A DNA stretch of 44,993 bases from Bacteroidales bacterium (GTDB taxonomy: Bacteria > Bacteroidota > Bacteroidia > Bacteroidales > F082). The stretch spans positions 1-44,993 of the forward strand of contig JAGBQJ010000033.1 in NCBI GenBank assembly GCA_017632935.1, given 5' to 3'. Below, piece after piece: positions 1-7,136 of the stretch. Made by a program: the position numbers and the translations under genes. Position 1 is the first letter of the stretch. Each line of letters starts with the position of its first letter. The notes under the pieces were generated by a model. The model had not been told where the DNA came from. It was given only the letters and a program-made list of their open reading frames with translations, and ran no database searches.

Positions 1-50
1 GCAGAGGACTGAAAATCCTCGTGTCACTGGTTCGATTCCCGTCGGTACCA
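1..50 (+). tRNA. tRNA-Phe (GAA), 3' part
   Basis: The window opens inside a tRNA. A five-pair anticodon stem (4-8 with 16-20) encloses a seven-base loop whose centre, 11-13, is GAA, the phenylalanine anticodon. A five-base variable loop follows, then a T arm with loop TTCGATT (31-37) and one mismatch in its stem, then the 3' acceptor strand at 43-49 and discriminator A50. No CCA is encoded. The D arm and 5' acceptor strand lie outside the window, so the gene is partial here. Confidence 0.9.
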
Positions 51-57
51 CACCTGT

Positions 58-87
58 AGAGACGCAACATCTTGCGTCTCTTTTTTT
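58..87 (+). terminator. Hairpin plus T-run after tRNA-Phe
   Basis: A perfect ten-pair stem (58-67 with 72-81), four-base loop, followed by a run of T to 87. It is placed just behind the tRNA and fits an intrinsic terminator. Its stem is also a member of the dispersed GAGACG palindrome family seen at 107-128, 2654-2681 and 30479-30502, so a repeat seems to have been recruited as the terminator. Confidence 0.7.
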
Positions 88-106
88 ATGCACCATTACC
101 ACATTG

Positions 107-128
107 GAGACGCAAGATTTTGCGTCTC
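107..128. repeat. GAGACG palindrome, copy 2
   Basis: A nine-pair inverted repeat, GAGACGCAA (107-115) with TTGCGTCTC (120-128) around a four-base loop. It repeats the stem at 58-81 in nearly the same sequence and belongs to the same dispersed family. No T-run follows directly, so it is not an obvious terminator on its own. Confidence 0.7.
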
Positions 129-142
129 TACAAAAGGGCACA

Positions 143-176
143 AAAAAAGCGCATCCTCAAAGGAAGCGCTTTTTTA
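143..176. terminator. Bidirectional terminator
   Basis: An A-rich left arm ending in AGCGC (to 152) pairs with GCGCT and a T-rich right arm (from 166), with a second short pairing TCCT/AGGA inside. The A/T flanks make it functional on both strands. It lies between the plus-strand tRNA and the 3' end of the minus-strand gene at 197-1213, and best serves the latter. Confidence 0.65.
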
Positions 177-196
177 TTTGATAACCTTTCGGTTGA

Positions 197-1213
197 TTAA
201 TTGTCAGAGTTCACATTAATTTTGAAGCCAGTGATATAACCCGCTCTGATTCTGAAGGAAGTCTTGGGGTAGTTGTACTTCTCAAAGGTCTTGGTGGTGT
301 TATCACTATAGGTAAGGGTGATTTTGAAACCATCGATGAAAGCACCCGGACGCACTGCGATATAGAAAGGAGTAGCGTTGCCCAACTGAACACCACTGCT
401 GGGGAAGGTAAGGGTAATCTTGTGGCTTTCGGCATTAGAAGTGTAATTCAGTTCTTGCCTGTAGGTATTCCAAGCACTAACGAAAGCAGGATTCATGCCC
501 ATAGCACCATCAGCAACAAGGGTGTACTTATCCATCAAGTTCTGGAACTTGGCCATGTTCACTTCATGAAGCTTCATGCTCACAGTACCAGCAAGACCAT
601 GATGGTCATCGGTCAACTCAATCTTGGTGATCGTCTTAGGGGTACCACTATCATCAGTAATTTTCAGACGGCAGACACCAAAGATGTGTTGCAAAGTGAA
701 AGGCGTGTTGATGGTGCTGATCTCGCAAGCAGCGGCCAAACTCTTCTTGTCCACAGTGGAGTTACCGTTAACCTCAGTGTATTCTTGACTGTCAGGCACG
801 CGGAAAGTCTGATAGTTGTCTTGATCGAGAGCAGCGGTAGCACCTTCAATTTTGTTGACAGGGAAGAAAACGAAATAGTGATCCTTCTTGGCACCAAGAT
901 CGGCACCATTAAACATGGCTTTGGTTTGACCTTCAGCACTGGCACCAGTGGAATAGACAGCCTTCACGGTGTTGGTACCATCTGTAGCATCAAGGTTATA
1001 AATCATGACCTCGTCATTGGCATTCCATTTGTAGGTATTTCCGTTGTTGAAGTCAACATAGAGCTTTTCACCATCAGCATCTACTTCCTCAAAAGCAGCA
1101 GGAAGGCCGATTGAAACGGTAGGTTTTTCTTCATTTTTGTTGCAGGAACTGGCAAGGAAGGCTACCACGCCCATCATGCACAGCATGCTAAACATTCTAT
1201 ACGTCTTTTTCAT
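197..1213 (-). CDS. Fimbrillin-like secreted lipoprotein
   Basis: A 338-residue protein with a typical Bacteroidota lipoprotein signal: basic MKKTYR, a hydrophobic stretch and a cysteine at 24 (ASSC) followed by N-K-N-E-E, so it is probably anchored in the outer membrane. The mature part is beta-rich; the segment KWNANDEVMIYN (residues about 63-74) resembles the W-x-x-x-D-x-I-x-v-y motif found early in fimbrillin-like (Mfa/FimA-type) lipoproteins. No catalytic motif is seen. It lies 68 bases behind the small peptide gene at 1282-1407 on the same strand and may share its promoter at about 1487. The fimbrillin assignment rests on overall pattern and could be another beta-sandwich surface lipoprotein. 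Confidence 0.7.
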   Translation of the reverse strand: MKKTYRMFSMLCMMGVVAFLASSCNKNEEKPTVSIGLPAAFEEVDADGEKLYVDFNNGNTYKWNANDEVMIYNLDATDGTNTVKAVYSTGASAEGQTKAMFNGADLGAKKDHYFVFFPVNKIEGATAALDQDNYQTFRVPDSQEYTEVNGNSTVDKKSLAAACEISTINTPFTLQHIFGVCRLKITDDSGTPKTITKIELTDDHHGLAGTVSMKLHEVNMAKFQNLMDKYTLVADGAMGMNPAFVSAWNTYRQELNYTSNAESHKITLTFPSSGVQLGNATPFYIAVRPGAFIDGFKITLTYSDNTTKTFEKYNYPKTSFRIRAGYITGFKINVNSDN

Positions 1214-1281
1214 TTTAAAACTACTATTTTACTTTTTAATTCGTACTCACTATTGATTTTAATATGATTCTAATCCATATC

Positions 1282-1407
1282 TTACGGGTTAGAAATACTA
1301 CCGCCCATATTGCCGGTATTACCAGTCACCATCAATACGGTAGTGTTGTTCACCATTTCAATCACTTCGGCTTCAGGAGCCTCGTAAGTTTTGTTCATCT
1401 TTTTCAT
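1282..1407 (-). CDS. 41-residue peptide, possible RiPP-like precursor
   Basis: A short reading frame with ATG at 1405-1407 and TAA at 1282-1284 encodes 41 residues. The N-terminal half starts MKKMNKTYEAPEAEVIEM, acidic and leader-like; the C-terminal half is VTGNTGNMGGSISNP, rich in Gly, Asn, Ser and Thr. Residues 8-11 (Y-E-A-P) match the YxxP element that lasso-type leaders present to PqqD-like recognition proteins, although the hydrophobic residue two places later is Ala. A -7 promoter element lies about 77 bases upstream, and the genes further upstream on the same strand encode a PqqD-like protein, an HprK-like kinase, an S26-type peptidase and a nucleotidyltransferase. The reading frame is clear; precursor function is inference, and translation has not been shown. 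Confidence 0.6.
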   Translation of the reverse strand: MKKMNKTYEAPEAEVIEMVNNTTVLMVTGNTGNMGGSISNP

Positions 1408-1483
1408 TTTGTTTAATTTTTAATTGTTTGATTTATTGTTAATTACTTGTTTTTCAATTCTACTTTTCACACTTTTGACGCTG

Positions 1484-1491
1484 CAAAAATA
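1484..1491 (-). promoter_or_regulatory. -7 element for the small peptide gene
   Basis: Read on the minus strand this is TATTTTTG, matching TAnnTTTG. It sits between the stop of the nucleotidyltransferase (1521) and the peptide start (1407), giving a leader of roughly 70 bases. No good TTTG -33 element is seen at the usual distance, so it is a moderate match. Confidence 0.5.
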
Positions 1492-1520
1492 CATAATTAA
1501 TTCATTCCGTGCGCTAAAAA

Positions 1521-2624
1521 CTAATTTTTTTGCATGTTTTTTTTCAAAGCCATCCTTAAAGTGACCTTCATCTCCCTAAAAGCATGGGAGGGGAACACCG
1601 TCACGCGATAGAAGAAATCAACGAAAATACATAGGAAAGCATGCACCTTGTGCCCGATACGGCCCTTGGGGCTCTTGAATTTGAAATTGTTGACCCGCTT
1701 GAAGTTGCCCACTTTCATCACCTTACGGTAGAGACGCCGCGCTATGCGACGACATGAGGCATCATAGAAAGGCATCTCCGCCTCGGGAAGGCCGAGCTGC
1801 TCCACCATAAGATAGCCAAAAGCCTGCCATGGCTTCAACAGGCGCATGTCAACGAGCCATCGGCGCAACTTGTCGCAGTCCAACTGCCCGTGATAGGCAT
1901 GGAGGGTCATGGCCACATCGGAAATCTGCCGCCAGCCCACGCCCGTGGTCAGGAAATGGTGCCATGCATGGAAGAAAGTGAAAAAGGCCATAAACTCCTT
2001 GGAAGGAATGGTGAGTTCCAAGCCTTCGTAATCAACGCGTTGGACGTTTTCAGACAATCCATCGCGTTCCATGGCGGCATAGATTTCAGCTTCTTTTGCA
2101 TCCTCCACATCCGCACTGACGCGATGGATTTCCATGGGATGATGGCCAAATTCGATATTGTAGTGCTTGCCCAAATCCACCTCTTCACCCCAATTGTAAC
2201 CACCTGGAATAGTGCGCAATAGTTTACAGGCTTCATGGAAATTCTCCAATCCCACAAAGAGGTCGATGTCGCCAAACTGCCGCAAGTTGGGATTAGGATA
2301 AAACATCGCCAAGCCAAAGCCCTTAAGCACTACCGGCTCTATATTGTGCTGACGCAATACCTTCAACGCCGACACCAGTATCTTTTTCAGATCCATCTGA
2401 TGCATCAGATTGCCACGCATGGCGGCCTGCATCCTGCTGAACATCTGAGGCGAAGGCTCGTTATCGTCCATCCGCGCAGCCAAATCGGACAAGAGCACGC
2501 TATTGCCATGGAACTCGGCTATCTGCATGACGGCTTTCCAGTCGATGGGGCCATCAATGCAGAGAGGCGCATCCCAAAGGGCGGCGCGCAACAAGGCGAA
2601 ATACTGAGTTTCGGGCTGAGACAT
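1521..2624 (-). CDS. Nucleotidyltransferase-family protein (NTP_transf_5-like)
   Basis: A 367-residue cytoplasmic protein. Residues 98-121 hold the family signature: V-V-L-K101-G102, a proline/asparagine turn, R115, then D119-I-D121, the acidic pair expected to bind metal and nucleotide in nucleotidyltransferases of the NTP_transf_5 group. An alpha-helical C-terminal part rich in Trp and Arg follows. This family is often found beside PqqD-like proteins and HprK-related kinases in peptide-modification and cell-surface cassettes, the arrangement seen here. Its substrate is not known; attaching a nucleotide or sugar-nucleotide to a peptide is only a possibility. The start ATG at 2624 follows the PqqD stop by 63 bases, a gap occupied by a dispersed palindrome. 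Confidence 0.8.
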   Translation of the reverse strand: MSQPETQYFALLRAALWDAPLCIDGPIDWKAVMQIAEFHGNSVLLSDLAARMDDNEPSPQMFSRMQAAMRGNLMHQMDLKKILVSALKVLRQHNIEPVVLKGFGLAMFYPNPNLRQFGDIDLFVGLENFHEACKLLRTIPGGYNWGEEVDLGKHYNIEFGHHPMEIHRVSADVEDAKEAEIYAAMERDGLSENVQRVDYEGLELTIPSKEFMAFFTFFHAWHHFLTTGVGWRQISDVAMTLHAYHGQLDCDKLRRWLVDMRLLKPWQAFGYLMVEQLGLPEAEMPFYDASCRRIARRLYRKVMKVGNFKRVNNFKFKSPKGRIGHKVHAFLCIFVDFFYRVTVFPSHAFREMKVTLRMALKKNMQKN

Positions 2625-2653
2625 GGGACACCTTATTAATTAATAGCATGACG

Positions 2654-2681
2654 GTAGAGACGTGCCATGGCGCGTCTCTAC
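2654..2681. repeat. GAGACG palindrome, copy 3
   Basis: GTAGAGACG (2654-2662) and CGTCTCTAC (2673-2681) flank a ten-base centre that is itself almost self-complementary (GCCATGGC). It fills most of the gap between the PqqD-like gene and the nucleotidyltransferase gene. It shares the GTAGAGACG arm with the copies near 58, 107 and 30479. Confidence 0.75.
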
Positions 2682-2687
2682 AAAGGA

Positions 2688-2957
2688 TTAATCCGTGATC
2701 ACAGCGGCGTTTTTCCAAATCTGGAGCAGCGGCGTCACGTCTTTTTCGGCCACCTCACGAGAGATACCGTATTCCTCCATCAAGAGATTAATTAATGTGT
2801 CGGTATCAAACTCCTTGCCTTCCACGGCTTTCCAGAGGAAAGCGGCCGATTCGTTCAACGAAAGCATCTTATTGGCATCGGTAACCTCAAGACCTTCGGC
2901 CACCAAAATGTACTCTCTTCCCAAAGAGCGCAAGACAAAACCTTTTCTAGTTTTCAT
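2688..2957 (-). CDS. PqqD-family peptide-binding protein
   Basis: An 89-residue protein with the whole-length pattern of the PqqD fold (RiPP recognition element): two N-terminal strands with L-G-R-E-Y-I-L-V, then the characteristic N-E-S-A-A-F-L-W-K (residues about 35-43), then the helix with L-L-M-E-E-Y-G-I and a C-terminal helix ending in L-L-Q-I-W. PqqD-like proteins bind the leader of a precursor peptide and hand it to a modifying enzyme. It is 25 bases behind the S26-type peptidase gene. A candidate ligand is the 41-residue peptide at 1282-1407. No fused domain is present. Confidence 0.85.
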   Translation of the reverse strand: MKTRKGFVLRSLGREYILVAEGLEVTDANKMLSLNESAAFLWKAVEGKEFDTDTLINLLMEEYGISREVAEKDVTPLLQIWKNAAVITD

Positions 2958-2982
2958 AACTTATTGTATTTCTATTATTTAC

Positions 2983-3417
2983 TTATTCAGGATTCAACCC
3001 TCTGAGTTTACACCATTTGCGGCGCATCTTCAACATTGGTCTTCTGATGCACTGGGTATGCCGCCAAAACCAGGCTTTATTCGGCTTGTGGCAGCGTCCA
3101 TCCGCTCTAATAATCTCCGTCACTGTTCCCCACACCTCCGTTTGATCGACCACCTCGTTGTCTTTGAGGTTGCCGTCGCCCATCAGTGTGAGCCTCGTCC
3201 CCTCAATGGCATAGACCCGATGCAATATCAAATTGCCTTTGTAAGGCACCAACACAATATCGCCCACGGCTATCTTTTCCTCCTTATGGATGCGCACCTT
3301 GTCGCGCCCGCCCTGAATGAAAGGCAACATGCTGATGCCCTGCGGGGTGAGCTGCACTACCTTGCCTTCGTTGAGCCGTTCGAGCAATTCGGCATGGGCC
3401 GCATCCGACGTTACCAT
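2983..3417 (-). CDS. S24/S26-type serine peptidase without membrane anchor
   Basis: A 144-residue protein with the signal-peptidase/LexA catalytic fold. The nucleophile motif is P-Q-G-I-S29-M-L-P; the second motif is L-I-L-H66-R67-V, so the general base position carries His, as in SipW/ER-type peptidases, rather than Lys. A G-D-G-N motif (residues about 78-81) fits the last conserved box. There is no N-terminal transmembrane helix, so it is predicted cytoplasmic. The start ATG (3415-3417) shares its A with the TGA of the kinase gene upstream; a GTG at 3418-3420 would add one residue. In this context it may cleave the leader of a modified peptide, which is inference. Confidence 0.8.
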   Translation of the reverse strand: MVTSDAAHAELLERLNEGKVVQLTPQGISMLPFIQGGRDKVRIHKEEKIAVGDIVLVPYKGNLILHRVYAIEGTRLTLMGDGNLKDNEVVDQTEVWGTVTEIIRADGRCHKPNKAWFWRHTQCIRRPMLKMRRKWCKLRGLNPE

Positions 3418-4286
3418 CACTGCGTCACGGTATTATGGCAAAGCCAAGCCGCCTCGGCATCGGGAAGACATTCCAAAAGATAGAAAGGCACCGTGCTGAC
3501 CACCTTCTCGTTAGTGGCATGGAATCCGTCAGCCATCTCCCTGATGAAACGATAGCCCGAGAAAGACATACACATAGCCGCGTATGCTTCCGGCAGCGAC
3601 AGTCTCCTAATGGCGTTTTTCTTGGCCTGACGGAGGTTGACGAAAGCCCCCACAGGCACATTGTCATTTTTATAGCAAGGCGTTTTACCACTCCACGGCG
3701 ATCCAAAGACACGAATCTCACCATTCTCCATGACGCGCAGTATAGGATTGTCGTCATTCAGCAAGGAGCAACCCTCTATATTCTTGATCCACAACTGGCT
3801 ATGGGTGCTCTTGCCCGTGCCGCTCCTACCCAAAAAGAGATAGCCCTTGCCCTCTCTTACTGTAACAGAAGCATGCATGAGCAACGTATTCTTGCGAGCT
3901 GTGGCAAAAGCATACATCATCATCAGCACTGTATTCACCGAAAACCTCAAGCTACCCAGCACGCGGAACTGAGCCTTAGAAAAGGCCTTGTCAGAAATGA
4001 TATAGAATCTTATAGGAGCCTCCATCAGCGGTGCAATTTCCATCAGCCACTGGCCTTGCCATTCATACAATTCAACGCGAGGCATGTCAGCGCCATCACA
4101 ACACACTATAACTTTCTGTTTATCAGAAATATCAGGCATGACATCCAACAACTCGGCCGTAAAAAGAGCGTCGTCAGCATCTTCACAAACAAAAGGTTGG
4201 TAGGGAATCATCTCATCCCAAGCTTTATTTTCGTCTGGCATGACGACAGCGAACTTATGACCTGCTACTTGATATGTTCTCTTCAT
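3417..4286 (-). CDS. HprK-related P-loop kinase
   Basis: A 289-residue protein. The C-terminal half holds a Walker A motif, G-R-S-G-T-G-K-S-T at residues 153-161, preceded by H-A-S-V-T and followed by L-L-N-D-D-N-P, the arrangement of HPr kinase/phosphorylase-like ATPases. The N-terminal 130 residues are an unassigned alpha/beta segment in place of the usual HprK N-terminal domain. It is the first gene of the cassette and is followed without gap by the S26-type peptidase. HprK-like kinases in some lasso-peptide clusters phosphorylate a serine of the peptide; a similar role on the 41-residue peptide is inference. Sugar-PTS regulation is unlikely because no HPr gene is near. Confidence 0.8.
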   Translation of the reverse strand: MKRTYQVAGHKFAVVMPDENKAWDEMIPYQPFVCEDADDALFTAELLDVMPDISDKQKVIVCCDGADMPRVELYEWQGQWLMEIAPLMEAPIRFYIISDKAFSKAQFRVLGSLRFSVNTVLMMMYAFATARKNTLLMHASVTVREGKGYLFLGRSGTGKSTHSQLWIKNIEGCSLLNDDNPILRVMENGEIRVFGSPWSGKTPCYKNDNVPVGAFVNLRQAKKNAIRRLSLPEAYAAMCMSFSGYRFIREMADGFHATNEKVVSTVPFYLLECLPDAEAAWLCHNTVTQ

Positions 4287-4303
4287 CGGATAAAAATTTG
4301 CTG

Positions 4304-4332
4304 CAAAGATAGGCTAAAAAAACGTATCTTTG
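4304..4332. promoter_or_regulatory. Divergent promoter pair, kinase cassette and lnt
   Basis: Minus strand: TATCTTTG at 4304-4311 lies 17 bases before the kinase start at 4286. Plus strand: TATCTTTG at 4325-4332 lies 24 bases before the lnt ATG, with a TTTG at 4297-4300 as a slightly distant -33 candidate. The two promoters are only 13 bases apart, so polymerase occupancy could be mutually exclusive. Confidence 0.7.
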
Positions 4333-4356
4333 CACGGATTATTTTGGAAAAATAAA

Positions 4357-6048
4357 ATGAAAAGAAAGAAGAAAGGACACGGGACCTTAAGGCGCGGCGT
4401 TTCCACAAGCTCAACGACCGCTCATGGACCACGGCTTCGTAATACATTAATGGCTATTCTGACTGGTGGATTGCTCACAGCGGCATGGCCCACATGGGGC
4501 ATAGCCCCTGCTGTTTTCATTGCCTTTGTACCCTTGTTATTAATCGAAGGCCGCATCGCGCAAGGCGAAAAAGGAAAAGTGTTTTGGCTTTCTTTTTTGG
4601 CCTTTTTGGTATGGAACGTAGCCACCACCTGGTGGGTGTGGAATGCCACCCCAGCCGCAACATTGGCATGGATTCTCAATGCACTCTTCATGGCCATCGT
4701 GTTTTGGATGTTCCATCTCACGAAAAAAAGAGTGTGCAACAATCCTTGGGGTAACTTCTTCCTCATCCCCTACTGGATGGCTTTTGAACTGCTTACCTAT
4801 TGGTGGGCTGCCAAATGGCCTTGGCTCAACTTGGGTCATGTGTTTTCAAGCCAAGTCAGCTGGATACAATGGTATGAATACACGGGCGTGGCTGGCGGAA
4901 CGCTTTGGGTATTGCTTGTTAATATATTGATAACCAATATTATACAATTCTTTAAAGCAAGAGAGGCCAAATCCATCGTCGCCAGCATAGTTCTTGAAGC
5001 GATGATTCTTCTCGTGCCCATCATCATCAGCACACGGGTATACAAGCATTACGAGGACAAGGGCGAAGACACGGAAGTCATCGTCGTACAACAGAACTGC
5101 GACCCTTGGAACGAGCAGTTCAACAACCAATTCTACGACCAAGTCATCCAGAACAACATCGACCTTTCCCGACCATTGGTTACGTCAGGTAAAACACGGT
5201 TTATTGTCAGCAGCGAGTCGGCCATCCAGGAAGGCATCTGGCTGCATGAGACCAATAACTCCAAGGCACTCAACACCTTACGCGACTATGTGACACAATT
5301 CCCCGAGTTGGCCTTCGTCATTGGAGGTACCACCATGGAATGGGTGCCCAAAGGCATGGAAGACGACTTCCCTGCACGCCAGTTGGGCAGCAGCGACAGA
5401 TACTATTATTGCCATAATTCGGCCTTGCTCATCGGTGGCGACGATTTACAACACCGTAACAAGTCCCAACTCGCGCCTGCCGTCGAGGCCATCCCTGAAT
5501 GGATGGGCTTCTTACGCAACTTCAGCCTCACTATGGGCATCGCGCGCGGCACCTTGAAAGGCGACCCTGAAGCCCGAGTGATGACCTATGGTGGTCACAA
5601 GATTGGAGCAGCTATCTGCTATGAATCGGCTTTCGGCGAGTATGTCGGTTCGTTTTGTGCCAAGGGTGCCGACCTGATCTTCGTCCTCACCAACGACGGC
5701 TGGTGGGGCGACACGCCTGGCTATAAACAGCATTTCGAGTTCTCGAAACTGCGTGCCATCGAAAACCGTCGTTGCATCGCCCGCTCGGCCAACACCGGCC
5801 GTTCGGGATTCTTCAATCAACGCGGTGACGTTTTGCAACAGACTAAATATTGGGAGGCCGCTGCCATTAAGGCGACTTTGAAAGCCAACAAAGAAGTCAC
5901 CTTCTACGCCAAGAACGGCGACTATCTAAGCCGCATTGCGGTGTATATCACCTTCGTGTTGCTCATCACCTGGATTGCCAAGACATTCCTTGACTTAGGC
6001 AAGAGCAGAAAAGCAGCTAAAACCTCTGGCACGAGAAAGAAGAAATGA
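4357..6048 (+). CDS. lnt: Apolipoprotein N-acyltransferase
   Basis: Lnt transfers a fatty acyl chain to the N-terminal cysteine of lipoproteins in the inner membrane. The first half has several hydrophobic segments beginning with the one at about residues 28-50. The second half is a carbon-nitrogen-hydrolase domain with the complete triad: E287 in S-S-E-S-A, K369 in N-K-S-Q-L-A-P and C421 in A-I-C-Y-E-S. A last transmembrane helix precedes the basic tail. The length (563 residues) is normal. I start at ATG 4357; an in-frame TTG at 4330 lies inside the -7 element. The downstream dus gene overlaps its stop by four bases, so the two are co-translated. Confidence 0.93.
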   Translation: MKRKKKGHGTLRRGVSTSSTTAHGPRLRNTLMAILTGGLLTAAWPTWGIAPAVFIAFVPLLLIEGRIAQGEKGKVFWLSFLAFLVWNVATTWWVWNATPAATLAWILNALFMAIVFWMFHLTKKRVCNNPWGNFFLIPYWMAFELLTYWWAAKWPWLNLGHVFSSQVSWIQWYEYTGVAGGTLWVLLVNILITNIIQFFKAREAKSIVASIVLEAMILLVPIIISTRVYKHYEDKGEDTEVIVVQQNCDPWNEQFNNQFYDQVIQNNIDLSRPLVTSGKTRFIVSSESAIQEGIWLHETNNSKALNTLRDYVTQFPELAFVIGGTTMEWVPKGMEDDFPARQLGSSDRYYYCHNSALLIGGDDLQHRNKSQLAPAVEAIPEWMGFLRNFSLTMGIARGTLKGDPEARVMTYGGHKIGAAICYESAFGEYVGSFCAKGADLIFVLTNDGWWGDTPGYKQHFEFSKLRAIENRRCIARSANTGRSGFFNQRGDVLQQTKYWEAAAIKATLKANKEVTFYAKNGDYLSRIAVYITFVLLITWIAKTFLDLGKSRKAAKTSGTRKKK

Positions 6049-7136
6049 GCCAGCCGCTGCTTTCCTTAGGTCCCTTCCAAGGCATCACCGATGCACCGTT
6101 TCGCAATGTGTTCAAACGGCATTTTGGCGGTATCGACAAGTTCTATACGCCTTTCTTCACTGGCATCCATAAAGAAGACCACGCAAAGAACCTACAAGGC
6201 GAGGAAATCGACCCACAGCACAATGACGTGGAGACCCTTACGCCACAGATCCTCAGCACCGATGCAGAGGAGATTCTGCGCTTTGCCAAGCAATGCAAAG
6301 AGCTGGGCTACAAGGAAATCGACCTGAACATGGGTTGCCCCTTCCCGAGGGTGGCCAACAAGAAACGCGGCTGCGGTCTCCTACCCTATCCCGACAAGGT
6401 GGAAGCCATGCTGGAGCGGGTTTTTGAAGTTATCAATATAAAACTCAGTGTAAAATGTAGATTGGGGTATTTCGATCCTAAGGAAATCGATGCCATCATC
6501 CCTATTTTCAACAAGTTTCCCTTGAGCGAATTAATCATCCACCCGCGCATCGGCAAGCAATTGTACAAAGGCGAAGCCGACGTGGAACGTTTCAAGGCAT
6601 TAATACCTTTTATTAATGCGCCGCTGGTGTATAATGGGGATATTTTTTCGCTGGAAAGCTTTGAGCACATCAAAGGAATCCTTAACGACGGCCCTTCGAC
6701 AGGCTCAGGGGCCTGTGTCACCATAGACCAATTTATGCTAGGACGTGGCATTTTGACCAATCCGTTTTTGGCGGAGGACATCAAGGCCTCCGTCATTGCG
6801 AGGAGGAACGACGAAGCAATCCAGAAAAGTACCTCTCTGGATTGCCGCGCTTCGCTCGCAATGACGAAAACCGAACGCCTACACAATTATGTCCTCGACC
6901 TCTACGAAGACCGCCTGCGCCATGCCGGTGGCAACCCGAAAGTATTGGGACGAATGAAGGAACTATGGTCTTATCTGATGAACAGCTTTGAAGAGCCGCA
7001 GGCGGTTTGGCGGAAAATCAAGAAGATTAATGCTTTGAAAGAATACGAGGATGCAGTGGAGGAAGTGTTCAAAAATCAAGGCCTATCTTCGCAAGTTTCT
7101 TTCGTATGCGGCGCATCAGCACCTCCTGATTGGTAG
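6045..7136 (+). CDS. dus: tRNA-dihydrouridine synthase with repeat insertions
   Basis: A flavoenzyme that reduces uridine in tRNA D loops. The N-terminal motif G-P-F-Q-G-I-T-D-A-P-F-R and the catalytic cysteine C98 in L-N-M-G-C-P-F-P are clear, as are I-I-H-P-R and G-D-I of the barrel's phosphate-binding side and M-L-G-R-G-I near residue 230. Two dispersed DNA repeats are read through in frame: residues about 216-223 (6690-6713), just before the G-R-G motif, and residues about 250-274 (6792-6865), before the helical tRNA-binding domain. With these the protein is 363 residues. The 3' end overlaps the convergent CotH-like gene by 68 bases; the last 15 or so residues may be an extension acquired there. 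Function is probably retained because the motifs are intact. Confidence 0.88.
   Translation: MSQPLLSLGPFQGITDAPFRNVFKRHFGGIDKFYTPFFTGIHKEDHAKNLQGEEIDPQHNDVETLTPQILSTDAEEILRFAKQCKELGYKEIDLNMGCPFPRVANKKRGCGLLPYPDKVEAMLERVFEVINIKLSVKCRLGYFDPKEIDAIIPIFNKFPLSELIIHPRIGKQLYKGEADVERFKALIPFINAPLVYNGDIFSLESFEHIKGILNDGPSTGSGACVTIDQFMLGRGILTNPFLAEDIKASVIARRNDEAIQKSTSLDCRASLAMTKTERLHNYVLDLYEDRLRHAGGNPKVLGRMKELWSYLMNSFEEPQAVWRKIKKINALKEYEDAVEEVFKNQGLSSQVSFVCGASAPPDW
6690..6713. repeat. CTTCGACAGGCTCAGG-type repeat inside dus
   Basis: A near-palindromic GC-rich word, GGCCC..GGGCC at its ends, with the core CTTCGACAGGCTCAGGG. The same core with one change lies in opposite orientation between dtd and holA at 17615-17637. 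In dus it is translated as G-P-S-T-G-S-G-A, a stretch that does not belong to the family consensus. Confidence 0.7.
6792..6865. repeat. GTCATTGCGAGG palindromic repeat inside dus
   Basis: Left arm 6792-6824 and right arm 6837-6865 are imperfect inverted repeats. The 33-base left arm is identical to the left arm of the intergenic copy at 28424-28456. In dus it is read in frame as V-I-A-R-R-N-D-E-A-I-Q and, after a short loop, L-D-C-R-A-S-L-A-M-T. That peptide is what this repeat encodes wherever it enters coding sequence, and it is foreign to Dus. Confidence 0.85.

Noticed and set aside
422-1114. 230-codon open frame opposite the fimbrillin-like gene
   Set aside because: It lies wholly antisense to a gene with signal peptide and normal composition, and its product has no recognisable pattern.
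2695-3483. Plus-strand open frame of 262 codons across the PqqD and peptidase genes
   Set aside because: It spans two genes with clear motifs on the other strand; no promoter or motif supports it.
1521-4286. A complete lasso-peptide cluster
   Set aside because: No asparagine-synthetase-like cyclase, B2 protease or ABC exporter is present; only the recognition protein and tailoring-like enzymes are, so I call it RiPP-like only.
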